DNA of 64,000 nt from Steroidobacteraceae bacterium (GCA_041395505.1 JAWLAG010000001.1:744001-808000); one strand, 5' to 3'; shown: positions 16,939-25,503, counted from the first letter of the stretch. A program made the numbers and translations. Notes: generated by a model from the sequence alone, not told the origin.

Positions 16939-17889
16939 ATGATTGCCAGAGCTTCTGATCCGACCGCTCGTGCACGGGGTCCCGCGCGGGTCGCGCTGGT
17001 ACTCACGCTGCTTGGTTTTGCCGGACTCGGGCTCGCGGGCGATCTGCCGCGCCCCGGACGGAGCTTTCGCGACTGCAAGGTCTGTCCGCAGATGGTCGTC
17101 GTGCCACCCGGCAAATTCATGATGGGACGGGACGACGGCGAGGATGGACGCTATGAAGGGCCGGTACGGGAGGTGGTCATACCCAAAGCTTTCGCCGTGG
17201 GTCGTTTCGAGGTGACACAGGCGCAATATCGGGCTTTCGTCATCGCATCTGGTCACACGAGCGCCGGCACGGGTTGCAATGATTTCCGCGGCAACAAGGT
17301 CGAACCCGTGCCGGGTACGAACTGGCAGGATCCCGGCTACGGTGAACCCGTACAGGATGATCAACCCGTCGCCTGTGTACGCTGGAGTGATGCGGCCGCT
17401 TATGCAGCCTGGCTCGCGGGTCATACAGGAAAAAAATATCGGCTGCTCACCGAGGCCGAATGGGAATACGCAGCCCGCGCCGGCAGCAGCGGAACCTACA
17501 CCTGGGGCGAGCAAGCTGAACTCGCCTGCCGGTTCGCGAATATTCATGATCGGTCCGCGGCTCGCAGGTATCCGGATCTGCCCTATGAGCCGCCCCCCTG
17601 CGACGATGGTTATGCGGGGCTCGCTCCCGTCGGGCGCTTCGCGCCAAACGCCTTCGGGCTCTACGACATGATCGGGAATGTCTGGGAGTGGATCGAGGAT
17701 TGCTATGAAATGCCCTATGGTTCCACCCCGGTCGATGGTTCGGCTCAGCTCGCGGTGGGCTGTGACCGGCGCGGCGTTCGCGGCGGCTCGTGGCGCACCG
17801 CCTACAAACGTCAGCGTCCATCGTTTCGCGGGCGCGACCCGGAAGCGTTGACCAGCCAGATCTTTGGCATTCGAGTCGCGCGCGATTAG
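16939..17889 (+). CDS. SUMF1/formylglycine-generating-enzyme-like exported protein, second paralogue
   Basis: 316 residues from the ATG at 16939, with GGGGGG about nine bases upstream. A signal peptide (VALVLTLLGFAGLGLAG) leads into RDCKVCPQMVVVPPGKFMMG, FAVGRFEVTQAQYRAFV, CVRWSDAAAYAAWLAG, YRLLTEAEWEYAARAG, GLYDMIGNVWEWIEDC and RGVRGGSW to GIRVARD. This is a complete SUMF1 fold, but the C-terminal segment that carries the catalytic cysteine pair in true enzymes (RGGSWRTAYKRQRPSFRGRD) has no cysteine. It shares the DCxVCPxMVV start with the paralogue at 7634-8473. Function unknown; it is followed by the carboxylesterase 33 bases downstream and likely co-transcribed. Confidence 0.86.
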   Translation: MIARASDPTARARGPARVALVLTLLGFAGLGLAGDLPRPGRSFRDCKVCPQMVVVPPGKFMMGRDDGEDGRYEGPVREVVIPKAFAVGRFEVTQAQYRAFVIASGHTSAGTGCNDFRGNKVEPVPGTNWQDPGYGEPVQDDQPVACVRWSDAAAYAAWLAGHTGKKYRLLTEAEWEYAARAGSSGTYTWGEQAELACRFANIHDRSAARRYPDLPYEPPPCDDGYAGLAPVGRFAPNAFGLYDMIGNVWEWIEDCYEMPYGSTPVDGSAQLAVGCDRRGVRGGSWRTAYKRQRPSFRGRDPEALTSQIFGIRVARD

Positions 17890-17922
17890 GGCGATTTTCG
17901 GTGATGACACTCGGAGGCTTCC

Positions 17923-19458
17923 ATGATGCCTAGGCGACGCCTGGTCGAAATCCTTGGGCTTGGGCTGGCTGCGGCGTGCTCGTGCTCGGCAGGCGCTGCG
18001 ACGCTCAGCATCGATACGGGCCGTATTGCCGGCGAGCGTCAGGGCGAGGTCACCGTGTTCAAGGGCATTCCCTACGCCGCGGCACCGGTAGGTGCATTGC
18101 GTTGGCGCGCACCACAGGCCCCGCCGAGTTGGCGAGGAGTGCGTGCGACGAAGCAATTCGGATCCGCGTGCCTGCAGCCGCAGCGCGATTCGGTCGCAGA
18201 GAACCTCGGCGCGCCCATATCCGAGGATTGCCTGTATCTCAATGTCTGGCGACCTGGCGAAGGCGAGGGGCCCTGGCCGGTCATGGTCTGGATTCACGGT
18301 GGCGCTTTGACCCACGGCGCAGCATCGACGCCCCAGACCGACGGTGCCGCCATCGCTGCTCGCGGCATCGTCTTCGTGTCGTTCAACTATCGCCTGGGTT
18401 ACCTGGGATTCTTCTCCCATCCGGCGCTCACGCGCGAGGCGGCCGACGGCGGCCAGATCGCCAATTACGGGCTCATGGATCAGGTCGCAGCGCTGCGCTG
18501 GGTGAAGCGCAACATTCGCGCCTTCGGTGGCGACCCATCGCGTGTCACGGTTTTCGGCGAATCGGCTGGTGCCTTTTCGATTCAATTGTTGATGGTCAGT
18601 CCGCCCGCCCGCGGCCTGTTTGATCGGGCGATCATTCAGTCCGGATACTATCGCGGTTCATTCCCGCGCCTCGATGCGGTGGCCCCCGATGGCCGGGCGT
18701 CGGCACAATCTGCAGGCATCGCTGCGCTCGATGCCATCGGAGTCAAGGCGAAAAACGCCGATGAGCTTCGTGGACTCACCGTTCCACAGCTTCAAGCCAT
18801 GCCGCAGCATGGTTTCAGTGGCGCTGTTCCGGCAATTGACGGCCGTTATGTCACTGACGACCTCTGGCCCGCGTGGCGCGCTGGCAAGGCGGCACCTGTT
18901 CCGATCATCGTCGGGGCGACGGCACTCGAGACGCCGGCATTGCCGCCGTCGATCCGCGCGCGTGTCAACGAGACGCTGTTGAAATTCATCTCGCTCGAGG
19001 AACAGGATGGATTGGTCGCGGCCTACGGCGGGCCAGCCGCTTTCGATGAGCATTTCAGCAGCGATTTTTCCTTCGCTGCGCTTCTTTACAGTTTCGCGCG
19101 AATGCATCGTGCGCACGGGCATCCCGCCTATCGCTACCGGTTCGGTGCATTACCGGAGTCGGCCGCCAATCGCTTCCGCGGATTGCCTCACGCCGGCGAG
19201 CTGCCTTATGTGTTTGGTACGCTGGAGCACGCCAACTGGCCGATGCAGGGGCGCGACCGGGAAATTTCGCGAGCGGCGCTCGATTATTGGACGGCATTTG
19301 CCCGCGGTGGAGTGCCAGCACCGCCGGATCGAACCGCCTGGCCGCTCGCTGACGATGATCAGATCATGTTGTTCGACAACGATGGCGCGCGCGCGATCAT
19401 CGACGATCGGGCGCCACGGTATCGTGCCGCTGCAGCGATTCTCGATCCACGTTCCTGA
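17923..19458 (+). CDS. Exported type-B carboxylesterase
   Basis: 511 residues, typical for the family. After a signal sequence (LGLGLAAACSCSAGAA) come the family markers VFKGIPYAAAPVGALRWRAP, EDCLYLNVWRP, VMVWIHGGAL, and the nucleophile elbow FGESAGA, then AIIQSGYY. A C-terminal segment LPYVFGTLEH provides the region with the catalytic histidine. It cleaves carboxyl esters in the periplasm or outside. It is the last gene of the kinase-MFS-hydrolase-SUMF1-esterase operon and could release the acid that the neighbouring transporters carry. Confidence 0.93.
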   Translation: MMPRRRLVEILGLGLAAACSCSAGAATLSIDTGRIAGERQGEVTVFKGIPYAAAPVGALRWRAPQAPPSWRGVRATKQFGSACLQPQRDSVAENLGAPISEDCLYLNVWRPGEGEGPWPVMVWIHGGALTHGAASTPQTDGAAIAARGIVFVSFNYRLGYLGFFSHPALTREAADGGQIANYGLMDQVAALRWVKRNIRAFGGDPSRVTVFGESAGAFSIQLLMVSPPARGLFDRAIIQSGYYRGSFPRLDAVAPDGRASAQSAGIAALDAIGVKAKNADELRGLTVPQLQAMPQHGFSGAVPAIDGRYVTDDLWPAWRAGKAAPVPIIVGATALETPALPPSIRARVNETLLKFISLEEQDGLVAAYGGPAAFDEHFSSDFSFAALLYSFARMHRAHGHPAYRYRFGALPESAANRFRGLPHAGELPYVFGTLEHANWPMQGRDREISRAALDYWTAFARGGVPAPPDRTAWPLADDDQIMLFDNDGARAIIDDRAPRYRAAAAILDPRS

Positions 19459-19522
19459 GCGCGATGCGTGATCTCGTGCAGCCTTGGGCGAGCGCGGGGC
19501 AGCGGCCGTCAATCTGCGGTGG

Positions 19523-20170
19523 TCAGTCGCGGCGGGGCCGTGCAAGCCCACGCTGCACGGCCTCACGCTCGAGCAGGGTTTTTCGCCAGCGCACGACCCG
19601 AGGCCAGGCGGACAGTTCGCCATGTTCGTCGGCGAGGCCCGGTATGCGCAGCGCCGAATTGGTCCACGGGAATGTGGCAATGTCGGCGATCGAGTAGTCG
19701 GTTCCCGCCAGGTGACGTTGCACCTCCAGGCGGCGATCCATTACGCCGAGCAGGCGCTTCGCTTCGCGCGTGTAGCGTTCGATGCCATAGGGCACGCGTT
19801 CCCTGGCATAGATCGTGAAGTGACCAGCCTGGCCAAACATCGGCCCGACGCCCGCCATCTGGAACATCAACCACTGCAGTGTCGTGTAGCGTGCCTCGCC
19901 CGCGGCGGCCAGCAATGCACTGCCGGTCTTCTCGGCGAGATAGATGAGAATCGCGCCGGACTCCCACAGCGTGATCGGCCTGCCGCCGGGGCCCGATGGA
20001 TCAACGATGGCCGGGATCTTGCCATTTGGATTGATGGCAAGAAAATCGGGCTGGAATTGTTGTTCCTGGGCAAGGTCGATCAGCCGGAGTTCATAGGGCA
20101 GCCCGACTTCCTCGAGCATGATCGAGACCTTGTGCCCATTGGGTGTGGCATGCGTGTAGAGTTGGATCAT
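19523..20170 (-). CDS. Glutathione S-transferase (Ure2p-like)
   Basis: 215 residues from the ATG at 20170. The thioredoxin-like N-domain begins MIQLYTHATPNGHKVSIMLEEVG and contains INPNGKIPAIVDP and LWESGAILIYLAEKTG (the cis-Pro and SxAI glutathione-binding motifs); the C-domain shows YGIERYTREAKRLLGVMDRRL and YSIADIATFPWT. The P-N-G-H-K-V pattern is of the Ure2p/YghU kind. Such enzymes conjugate or reduce electrophiles, or cleave ethers in aromatic degradation. The start codon shares a CATG with the divergent VOC gene. Confidence 0.92.
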   Translation of the reverse strand: MIQLYTHATPNGHKVSIMLEEVGLPYELRLIDLAQEQQFQPDFLAINPNGKIPAIVDPSGPGGRPITLWESGAILIYLAEKTGSALLAAAGEARYTTLQWLMFQMAGVGPMFGQAGHFTIYARERVPYGIERYTREAKRLLGVMDRRLEVQRHLAGTDYSIADIATFPWTNSALRIPGLADEHGELSAWPRVVRWRKTLLEREAVQRGLARPRRD

Positions 20171-21140
20171 GGCTACAATGATAACGGCGATGCGGTCGAT
20201 AACCGTTGGCGTATCGAATCTCGACACAGCGCTGCGCCTCTTTCATGACGTCATGGGCCTGTCGCTCGAGTGGCGAGAAGCCTTGCCGCTGGATCTTGCG
20301 GCGGCCTGGGGCCTGCCGGCGAAGCAGCGCGGCGAATGGGCCGAACTGTCCTGCCGCGCCTACCCGACAGGGCGCCTGCGGCTCCTTGCACTCGATCCGG
20401 CGCCCACGCAGCGGGTGCGCTTCGACAGCCTGCTCGGCGGTCCGGACAGCGGCCTGGACGTCGGCCCGAAGGCGATCGACTTCTATGTTCGCAGTCCCGC
20501 AGAGCGCTGGTGGCGCGAACTCGTCGATGCCGGATGCATTGCGCGCTCGCCGCCGGTGCGTCATGTAATCGGCGATGTCGACAGCGAAGAGGCGGTATTG
20601 TTCGGCCCCGATGGTGTGCCGCTGCTGATCATGGTCGGCCACCACCACCACGCCGCGCAGATGCGAGCCGGTTCGCCGCATGGTAATTACAGCGAAGTCG
20701 CAACGGTGTCCGTGGTGGCGGGGGACCTCGATGCGACACGTCGATTCTATGGCGACGTCCTCGGGCTGGTTGCGGTGCAGGACGACGAGACACCGGAGAC
20801 GCATCGCGAGGCCGTCAATCGGCTGGTCGGCATACCCGCCGACTCCAGGGTGCGCTTTTTGCTGTACCAGGACCCGGGTGAGCCGAGCGGCAAGATCCTC
20901 ATCGTGCATTTCGGCGGCGCGTCGCAAAAGTGCCTGGCGGGGCGCATGCATCCGTCGCGACTCGGTGTCGCTTTGTTTACGCATGGTTGCAGCGACCTGC
21001 CGCAACTGCATGCACGGGTCAGGGCCCTCGGCGACTCCCGCATCGGCCGCGTCGAAGTCCCACCGGTCGAAGCAGCCGGACGCGAACGTATGCTGCTCGG
21101 CGGGCCCAATGGCGAGCTGTTCGAAATCGAATCGAACTGA
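20169..21140 (+). CDS. Two-domain VOC-family (glyoxalase/extradiol dioxygenase-like) protein
   Basis: 323 residues with two tandem vicinal-oxygen-chelate modules: MRSITVGVSNLDTALRLFHDVMGL (about residues 8-150) and VATVSVVAGDLDATRRFYGDVLGL (about 175-320), each with the beta-alpha-beta start of the fold; the second ends LLGGPNGELFEIE. VOC proteins bind a divalent metal and act as glyoxalases, isomerases, ring-cleavage dioxygenases or binding proteins. A histidine cluster VGHHHHAAQM lies at the domain junction and may bind metal. The ATG at 20169 overlaps the divergent GST start; the ATGs at 20178 and 20190 are plausible alternatives. Co-location with a GST suggests an aromatic or electrophile pathway. 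Confidence 0.85.
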   Translation: MATMITAMRSITVGVSNLDTALRLFHDVMGLSLEWREALPLDLAAAWGLPAKQRGEWAELSCRAYPTGRLRLLALDPAPTQRVRFDSLLGGPDSGLDVGPKAIDFYVRSPAERWWRELVDAGCIARSPPVRHVIGDVDSEEAVLFGPDGVPLLIMVGHHHHAAQMRAGSPHGNYSEVATVSVVAGDLDATRRFYGDVLGLVAVQDDETPETHREAVNRLVGIPADSRVRFLLYQDPGEPSGKILIVHFGGASQKCLAGRMHPSRLGVALFTHGCSDLPQLHARVRALGDSRIGRVEVPPVEAAGRERMLLGGPNGELFEIESN

Positions 21141-21248
21141 CCGGCTTCCTGCCGACCGGGCGACTGTGACGCAGTTCCGCCGTTGCGCGTCGGCACATGA
21201 AACCGATCACAACCGCGAAACCAGCCGATCTGAAAAATCGCGTAGAAC

Positions 21249-21275
21249 TCAATGATCGCGCGCGCCAACCGATAA
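21249..21275 (+). promoter_or_regulatory. Sigma-28 (FliA)-type promoter of the chemotaxis operon
   Basis: TCAA at 21249-21252, exactly 15 bases, then ACCGATAA at 21268-21275. The FliA consensus is TAAA-N15-GCCGATAA, so 3 of 4 and 7 of 8 positions match with perfect spacing. Transcription would begin near 21282, just ahead of the STAS gene. This places the operon in the flagellar regulon. Confidence 0.7.
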
Positions 21276-21303
21276 CCGCTTTTGCCACCGGTGCCGTTTC
21301 CCG

Positions 21304-21606
21304 GTGATTGAAAGCGATATGTCGAACCCGCACGCACAGGATGGCGTCGTCCTGCCCTCGCAAATCACGATTCGCGAGGCCGCGAAACTGCGCACGCAAC
21401 TGCTCGCCGCGTTGTCGCAACCGAGCGAGCGCGTCGATGGCACGCAGGTTTCCCGGATAGACACAGCGGGGATCCAGGTAATTCTTGCCTATGTTCAAGA
21501 TCGCGCCCGTGCCGGACGCAGCGTGAGCTGGTGCGCGGTGTCGGACGCGCTGCGCGATGCGGCTGCACGACTGGGGTTGACGCAGTCACTCGGGCTTGGG
21601 TCCTGA
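21304..21606 (+). CDS. STAS-domain protein at the head of the chemotaxis operon
   Basis: 100 residues from GTG 21304, or 95 from the ATG at 21319, which has GAAAG upstream. The single STAS domain runs VVLPSQITIREAAKLRTQLL...VDGTQVSRIDTAGIQVILAYVQDR, the fold of SpoIIAA-like anti-sigma antagonists. The phosphorylation motif D-S-S-G of SpoIIAA reads D-T-A-G here, so the canonical phosphoserine is absent. STAS genes are common next to cheA in some chemotaxis clusters, but their role is poorly known. It is ten bases ahead of cheA and first behind the sigma-28-like promoter. Confidence 0.85.
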   Translation: MIESDMSNPHAQDGVVLPSQITIREAAKLRTQLLAALSQPSERVDGTQVSRIDTAGIQVILAYVQDRARAGRSVSWCAVSDALRDAAARLGLTQSLGLGS

Positions 21607-21616
21607 GGTTGTCGCG

Positions 21617-23695
21617 ATGACCGTCGACCTGACCCAGTTTCATGCAGCATTCTTCGAAGAGAGCGTCGAGGCGCTCGACTCGATGGAGGCTGCGCTACTG
21701 AAGCTCGACGTCGGTACGCCGGATGCGGAGCTGATCAATACCATCTTTCGCGTGGCGCACTCTATCAAAGGAGGCAGCGCGACTTTCGGCTTCAAGGAGA
21801 TCGCCTCCTTTACCCACTCCCTCGAGACCCTGCTCGATGAATTGCGCGGCCAGCGGCTCGATGTCTCGCAGTCGCTCCTCGATTTGCTGCTGAAATCCGT
21901 CGATGTCATGCGGGGCATGCTGAGTGCGACGCAGACGCAGCAGCCGATCGATGCGCAACTGGCCGCAGATGTGCAGTTCGATATCGAACTGGCGATCAAT
22001 GCCAGGCCGCAGCCCAAAAGCGAAGCGGGCGAGCAACCCATGACTGCCGTGCCGGAAAAGGACGCGACCCCGGCGCAAGCGGGTTGGTCGATCCGATTCA
22101 GTCCCTGGCCGGAACTGCTGGCGAATGGCAACGATCCGCTGCGAATCATTGCCGAGCTCGAGGCGCTTGGCAGCGTGTCGGTGCATGCCGACCTGTCGCG
22201 CCTTACCGCCCTGGCGGATCTGGCGCCGGACAATTGCCTCCTGCAGTGGGTGATCGAAGTACGAAGTGAAGTTACCCGCGAAGTCATCGAACAGGTATTC
22301 GAGTGGGCAGAGGGTGAGTGCAGCCTCGTGATCGAAGCGCTCGCCGCCGGGCACGAGGCCGGCGCCGCCAAGGTCGCAGTCTCCGCAGCCGCGGCGGCAG
22401 CGATTGATCCGGGTCCCGCGGTTGCCGAAACGGTGACGACAGCGGCAGCAGCCATCGCATCACCCGCTTCGCAGGCGAAGCCGGCTCCCGCTGCGAAACC
22501 ACCCGCCGCCAATGCAGATGCGGGTTCGATTCGCGTCGGCATCGAGAAAATCGATGAACTCATGAATACGGTTGGCGAACTGGTGATCACGCAATCCATG
22601 CTGACCCAGCTTGCGCTCAAGGCCGAAGGTCCGATGATGGATCGCATGCGCGAGGGCCTCGCGCAACTCGAACGCAACATGCGCGAGTTGCAGGACAGCG
22701 TCATGCGCGTACGCATGTTGCCGATCAGTTTCGTGTTCAGCCGGTTTCCGCGCATGGTGCGGGATCTGGCGCAAAAGCTCGGCAAGAGCGTCGAGTTGAA
22801 GATCACCGGCGAGAACACCGAACTCGACAAGACGGTGATGGAGAAAATCGGCGACCCTCTGGTGCACCTGGTCAGAAATTCCATTGACCATGGCCTCGAG
22901 TTGCCCGCCGACCGGCAAGCTGCCGGCAAGCCTTCGACCGGGACGGTGTCACTCAATGCGTTCCACCGCGGTGGGAATATCGTCATCGAGGTGTCGGACG
23001 ATGGGCGGGGGCTTGCCCGAGAGAAGATTCTGGCCAAGGCGCGGGCGCGCAACCTGGTCGGCGCGAACGATGTGCTGACGGATGCGCAGATCAACGAGTT
23101 GATCTTCATGCCGGGTTTCTCCACCGTCGACCAGGCGACCGATGTATCCGGACGCGGTGTCGGCATGGATGTCGTGCGACGAAATATCAGCGAACTCGGG
23201 GGCGCGGTCGAGCTGCGCAGTGAGACCGGCAAGGGCAGCTGCTTCACGATTTCCCTGCCTTTGACGCTAGCGATCGTCGATGGCCAGACCGTCGATGTCG
23301 GCGGCCAGACCTATATCGTGCCGCTGCTGTCGATCATCGAGTCGCTGCAGCTCAAGCCTGGCACGATCAATCGCATCGCCGGTGGCAACGAAGTCTTCAG
23401 TTTTCGCGGTGAATATCTGCCGATCGTTCGGCTCTACGAGGTGTTCGGCGTAAAACCGCGCACGCGCGAACTCACGGAAGGCCTCGTGATGGTTGTCGAA
23501 GGTGATGGTCGTCGCATTGGACTGTTCGTTGACGAGTTGCTCGGGCAGCAACAGGTTGTCATCAAATCCATGGAGACCAACTACCGCCGAATCGACGGAG
23601 TGGCCGGCGCGACCATTCTCGGCGACGGCGAGGTTGCGCTCATTCTGGATCTTGCAGGCCTCGTGCGCCTGGTCAACCAGCGGATTGCCGCCTGA
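21617..23695 (+). CDS. cheA: Chemotaxis histidine kinase CheA
   Basis: 692 residues from the ATG at 21617 (TGAGG eight bases upstream). Domain order: P1 Hpt domain with phosphorylatable His48 in FRVAHSIKGGSATFGF; a second domain around residues 155-240 of the kind that binds CheY; an Ala/Pro-rich linker (about 245-300); P3 dimerisation helices (IDELMNTVGELVITQSML); P4 ATPase with N box HLVRNSIDHGLE, G1 DDGRGL and FMPGFSTVDQATDVSGRGVGMDVV; and C-terminal CheW-like P5. It autophosphorylates and passes phosphate to CheY and CheB under receptor control. It lies between STAS and cheW in the operon. Confidence 0.97.
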   Translation: MTVDLTQFHAAFFEESVEALDSMEAALLKLDVGTPDAELINTIFRVAHSIKGGSATFGFKEIASFTHSLETLLDELRGQRLDVSQSLLDLLLKSVDVMRGMLSATQTQQPIDAQLAADVQFDIELAINARPQPKSEAGEQPMTAVPEKDATPAQAGWSIRFSPWPELLANGNDPLRIIAELEALGSVSVHADLSRLTALADLAPDNCLLQWVIEVRSEVTREVIEQVFEWAEGECSLVIEALAAGHEAGAAKVAVSAAAAAAIDPGPAVAETVTTAAAAIASPASQAKPAPAAKPPAANADAGSIRVGIEKIDELMNTVGELVITQSMLTQLALKAEGPMMDRMREGLAQLERNMRELQDSVMRVRMLPISFVFSRFPRMVRDLAQKLGKSVELKITGENTELDKTVMEKIGDPLVHLVRNSIDHGLELPADRQAAGKPSTGTVSLNAFHRGGNIVIEVSDDGRGLAREKILAKARARNLVGANDVLTDAQINELIFMPGFSTVDQATDVSGRGVGMDVVRRNISELGGAVELRSETGKGSCFTISLPLTLAIVDGQTVDVGGQTYIVPLLSIIESLQLKPGTINRIAGGNEVFSFRGEYLPIVRLYEVFGVKPRTRELTEGLVMVVEGDGRRIGLFVDELLGQQQVVIKSMETNYRRIDGVAGATILGDGEVALILDLAGLVRLVNQRIAA

Positions 23696-23719
23696 TCCAC
23701 ATTCGGAGGAAAACACAGC

Positions 23720-24220
23720 ATGTCGAGCGCAGACAATCACCATAACTTCGTCGCGAGTGACGACGCATCGCAGTACCTGACATTCATGGTGGCCGGGGAA
23801 GAATACGGCGTGGAGATCCTGCGCGTGCAGGGCATCCAGGGCTGGGACCGGGTGACGCAGATTCCGAACGCGCCTCCCTATGTCCTCGGTGTCATCAATT
23901 TGCGCGGAGCCATCGTGCCGATCGTGGATCTGCGTGTGCGCCTCGGTCTCGAGCCAATGCAATTGGCGCCGACCACGGTCGTGATCGTCGTCAAAGCGCA
24001 GGTCACAGAGGTCGAGCGCACCGTGGGTCTCGTGGTCGATGCGGTCTCTGATGTGCACAGCATCGGAGAGGGCGACCGCCGCAAAGCGCCAGACTTCGGC
24101 CAGGAGCGCAAGCTCGCTTTCATCTCGGCGCTGGGCGCCTTGGGCGAGAAGATGGTCATTCTGCTCGATCTCGATGTGTTGCTCGACGACAACGCGCTGC
24201 CGGAGGCGGTAGCGGCATGA
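23720..24220 (+). CDS. cheW: Chemotaxis coupling protein CheW
   Basis: 166 residues with a strong CGGAGGAAAA ribosome-binding site nine bases upstream. CheW core motifs are present: YLTFMVAGEEYGVEILRVQGI, IPNAPPYVLGVINLRGAIVPIVDLR (split across strands), VGLVVDAVSDV and MVILLDLDVLL. It links chemoreceptors to CheA. Its stop overlaps the start of the following porin gene as ATGA, so the two are translationally coupled. Confidence 0.97.
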   Translation: MSSADNHHNFVASDDASQYLTFMVAGEEYGVEILRVQGIQGWDRVTQIPNAPPYVLGVINLRGAIVPIVDLRVRLGLEPMQLAPTTVVIVVKAQVTEVERTVGLVVDAVSDVHSIGEGDRRKAPDFGQERKLAFISALGALGEKMVILLDLDVLLDDNALPEAVAA

Positions 24221-25503
24221 AGCAAATCGCACAATACACGCAACGCAGCGTCACGCCGGCGCTGATCATGCTTTGTATCGGCATGGTTCTGGGGACGCCG
24301 CGAGCCGCAGCCTGCGATAGCGAAGAGCCCTGCGATGGCCTGTCGCTCGAAATCGGCTATACGGGCGATGGTCGCCATGTTGCCGCCGGCGGACTCGCAA
24401 CCGGCACTGCGTACTCGGATGTACTTGATGTCGCCGCGGGTCTGCGATCGACCCGGCTGTTCTCGAGTAGCGACTTCACTGCACGCCTGTCATTGATGCA
24501 CACCGGTGGTCGCAGCGCGAGCGAGGAGCTGGTCGGCGACATGCTGGGCATCAATGGGATCGACGCACCGCCTGGCTGGCGACTCTACGAAGCCTGGACG
24601 CAATGGGACTTCGGATCCCGACACACGATGTCCGTAAGGGCGGGTTGGCTTGATCTCAATGCGGAGTTCGATGCCCCTGCCACGGCAGAAATATTCACGC
24701 ACTCGGCCTTCGGTCAGGGCGGCGACTTCGGCCAATCCGGCGTCAACGGGCCCGCGAGCTGGCCGATCACTGCGCTGGGCCTGCGCGTCGCGAGCGCGAG
24801 TCCCGCGGGATACGACTTTCGCCTGGGCGTCTACGAGGCCGTTGCGGGCGATGTGACCCGGGACCGATTCGTGACGACCGACTGGAGTTCTGCCGAAGGC
24901 GCTCTGCTGGTCGGAGAGCTCGGCGTGACCCGCGCCAGCTGGAACCGTCTCGCGATCGGCACGTGGTACTACAGCTCGAGCTTCGAGCGCATCGATGCCC
25001 CGCTTCGACCGGTAGCGGAGCAAAGCGGCTACGGAAACGGCGGCATCTATCTGCTGGCAGACAGGCGGATATTCGCCCTCGATCGCTGGCGCGTTGACGG
25101 ATTCCTGCGGATCGGCGCGGCGGCAGAAGAGTTCAACCCCCTCGACAAGTTCCTGGCGACCGGTGCCGTCGTTGCCGGCCTCAATCCCTTCAGGCCCGAT
25201 GACCGCGTTGCCATCGGTCTGCTGATCGGGCGAACCGGCGCACCCTACCGCCGGATCGTGCGCGCCGCCGCCCGTGAACCGGCGGCACAGGAGCTGGCGC
25301 TTGAGCTGCTTTATCGCGCCGAAATCGGCGACCGGCTGGCGATCGTGCCCAACCTGCAGCTCGTGCGCAGCCCCGGCGCCGACACGCAACTCAGCGATGC
25401 CTGGGTGGTTGGATTTCGTTTCGAGCTGGGTATGGCGCACGAGTTGCCATTGCAATCCCAGAGTGTCCGTGGTGCTCCCGCAGCCGCCGTGGCGGTGCGT
25501 TAG
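24217..25503 (+). CDS. OprB-family carbohydrate-selective porin-like outer-membrane protein
   Basis: 428 residues with an N-terminal signal peptide (ALIMLCIGMVLGTPRAAA). The mature part alternates short amphipathic strands and has OprB-family marks: LYEAWTQWDFG, SVRAGWLDLNAEF, FGQSGVNGPASWPITALGLRV, GYDFRLGVYEA and a C-terminal strand WVVGFRFELG. OprB porins pass sugars or other small solutes through the outer membrane. Unusually it is embedded in the chemotaxis operon, starting inside the cheW stop codon and followed 29 bases later by the mcp gene. It could supply or sense a chemoattractant in the periplasm, which is inference. Confidence 0.75.
   Translation: MKQIAQYTQRSVTPALIMLCIGMVLGTPRAAACDSEEPCDGLSLEIGYTGDGRHVAAGGLATGTAYSDVLDVAAGLRSTRLFSSSDFTARLSLMHTGGRSASEELVGDMLGINGIDAPPGWRLYEAWTQWDFGSRHTMSVRAGWLDLNAEFDAPATAEIFTHSAFGQGGDFGQSGVNGPASWPITALGLRVASASPAGYDFRLGVYEAVAGDVTRDRFVTTDWSSAEGALLVGELGVTRASWNRLAIGTWYYSSSFERIDAPLRPVAEQSGYGNGGIYLLADRRIFALDRWRVDGFLRIGAAAEEFNPLDKFLATGAVVAGLNPFRPDDRVAIGLLIGRTGAPYRRIVRAAAREPAAQELALELLYRAEIGDRLAIVPNLQLVRSPGADTQLSDAWVVGFRFELGMAHELPLQSQSVRGAPAAAVAVR

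Noticed and set aside
16549..18585. Long minus-strand open frame (about 678 codons) across the hydrolase, SUMF1-like and esterase genes
   Set aside because: No recognisable domain, Arg/Pro-rich, and it spans three well-supported plus-strand genes.
21640..23247. Long open frame opposite cheA (about 535 codons, minus strand)
   Set aside because: A GC-bias shadow frame: low-complexity Ser/Arg/Ala sequence and no family motif, fully inside a certain gene.
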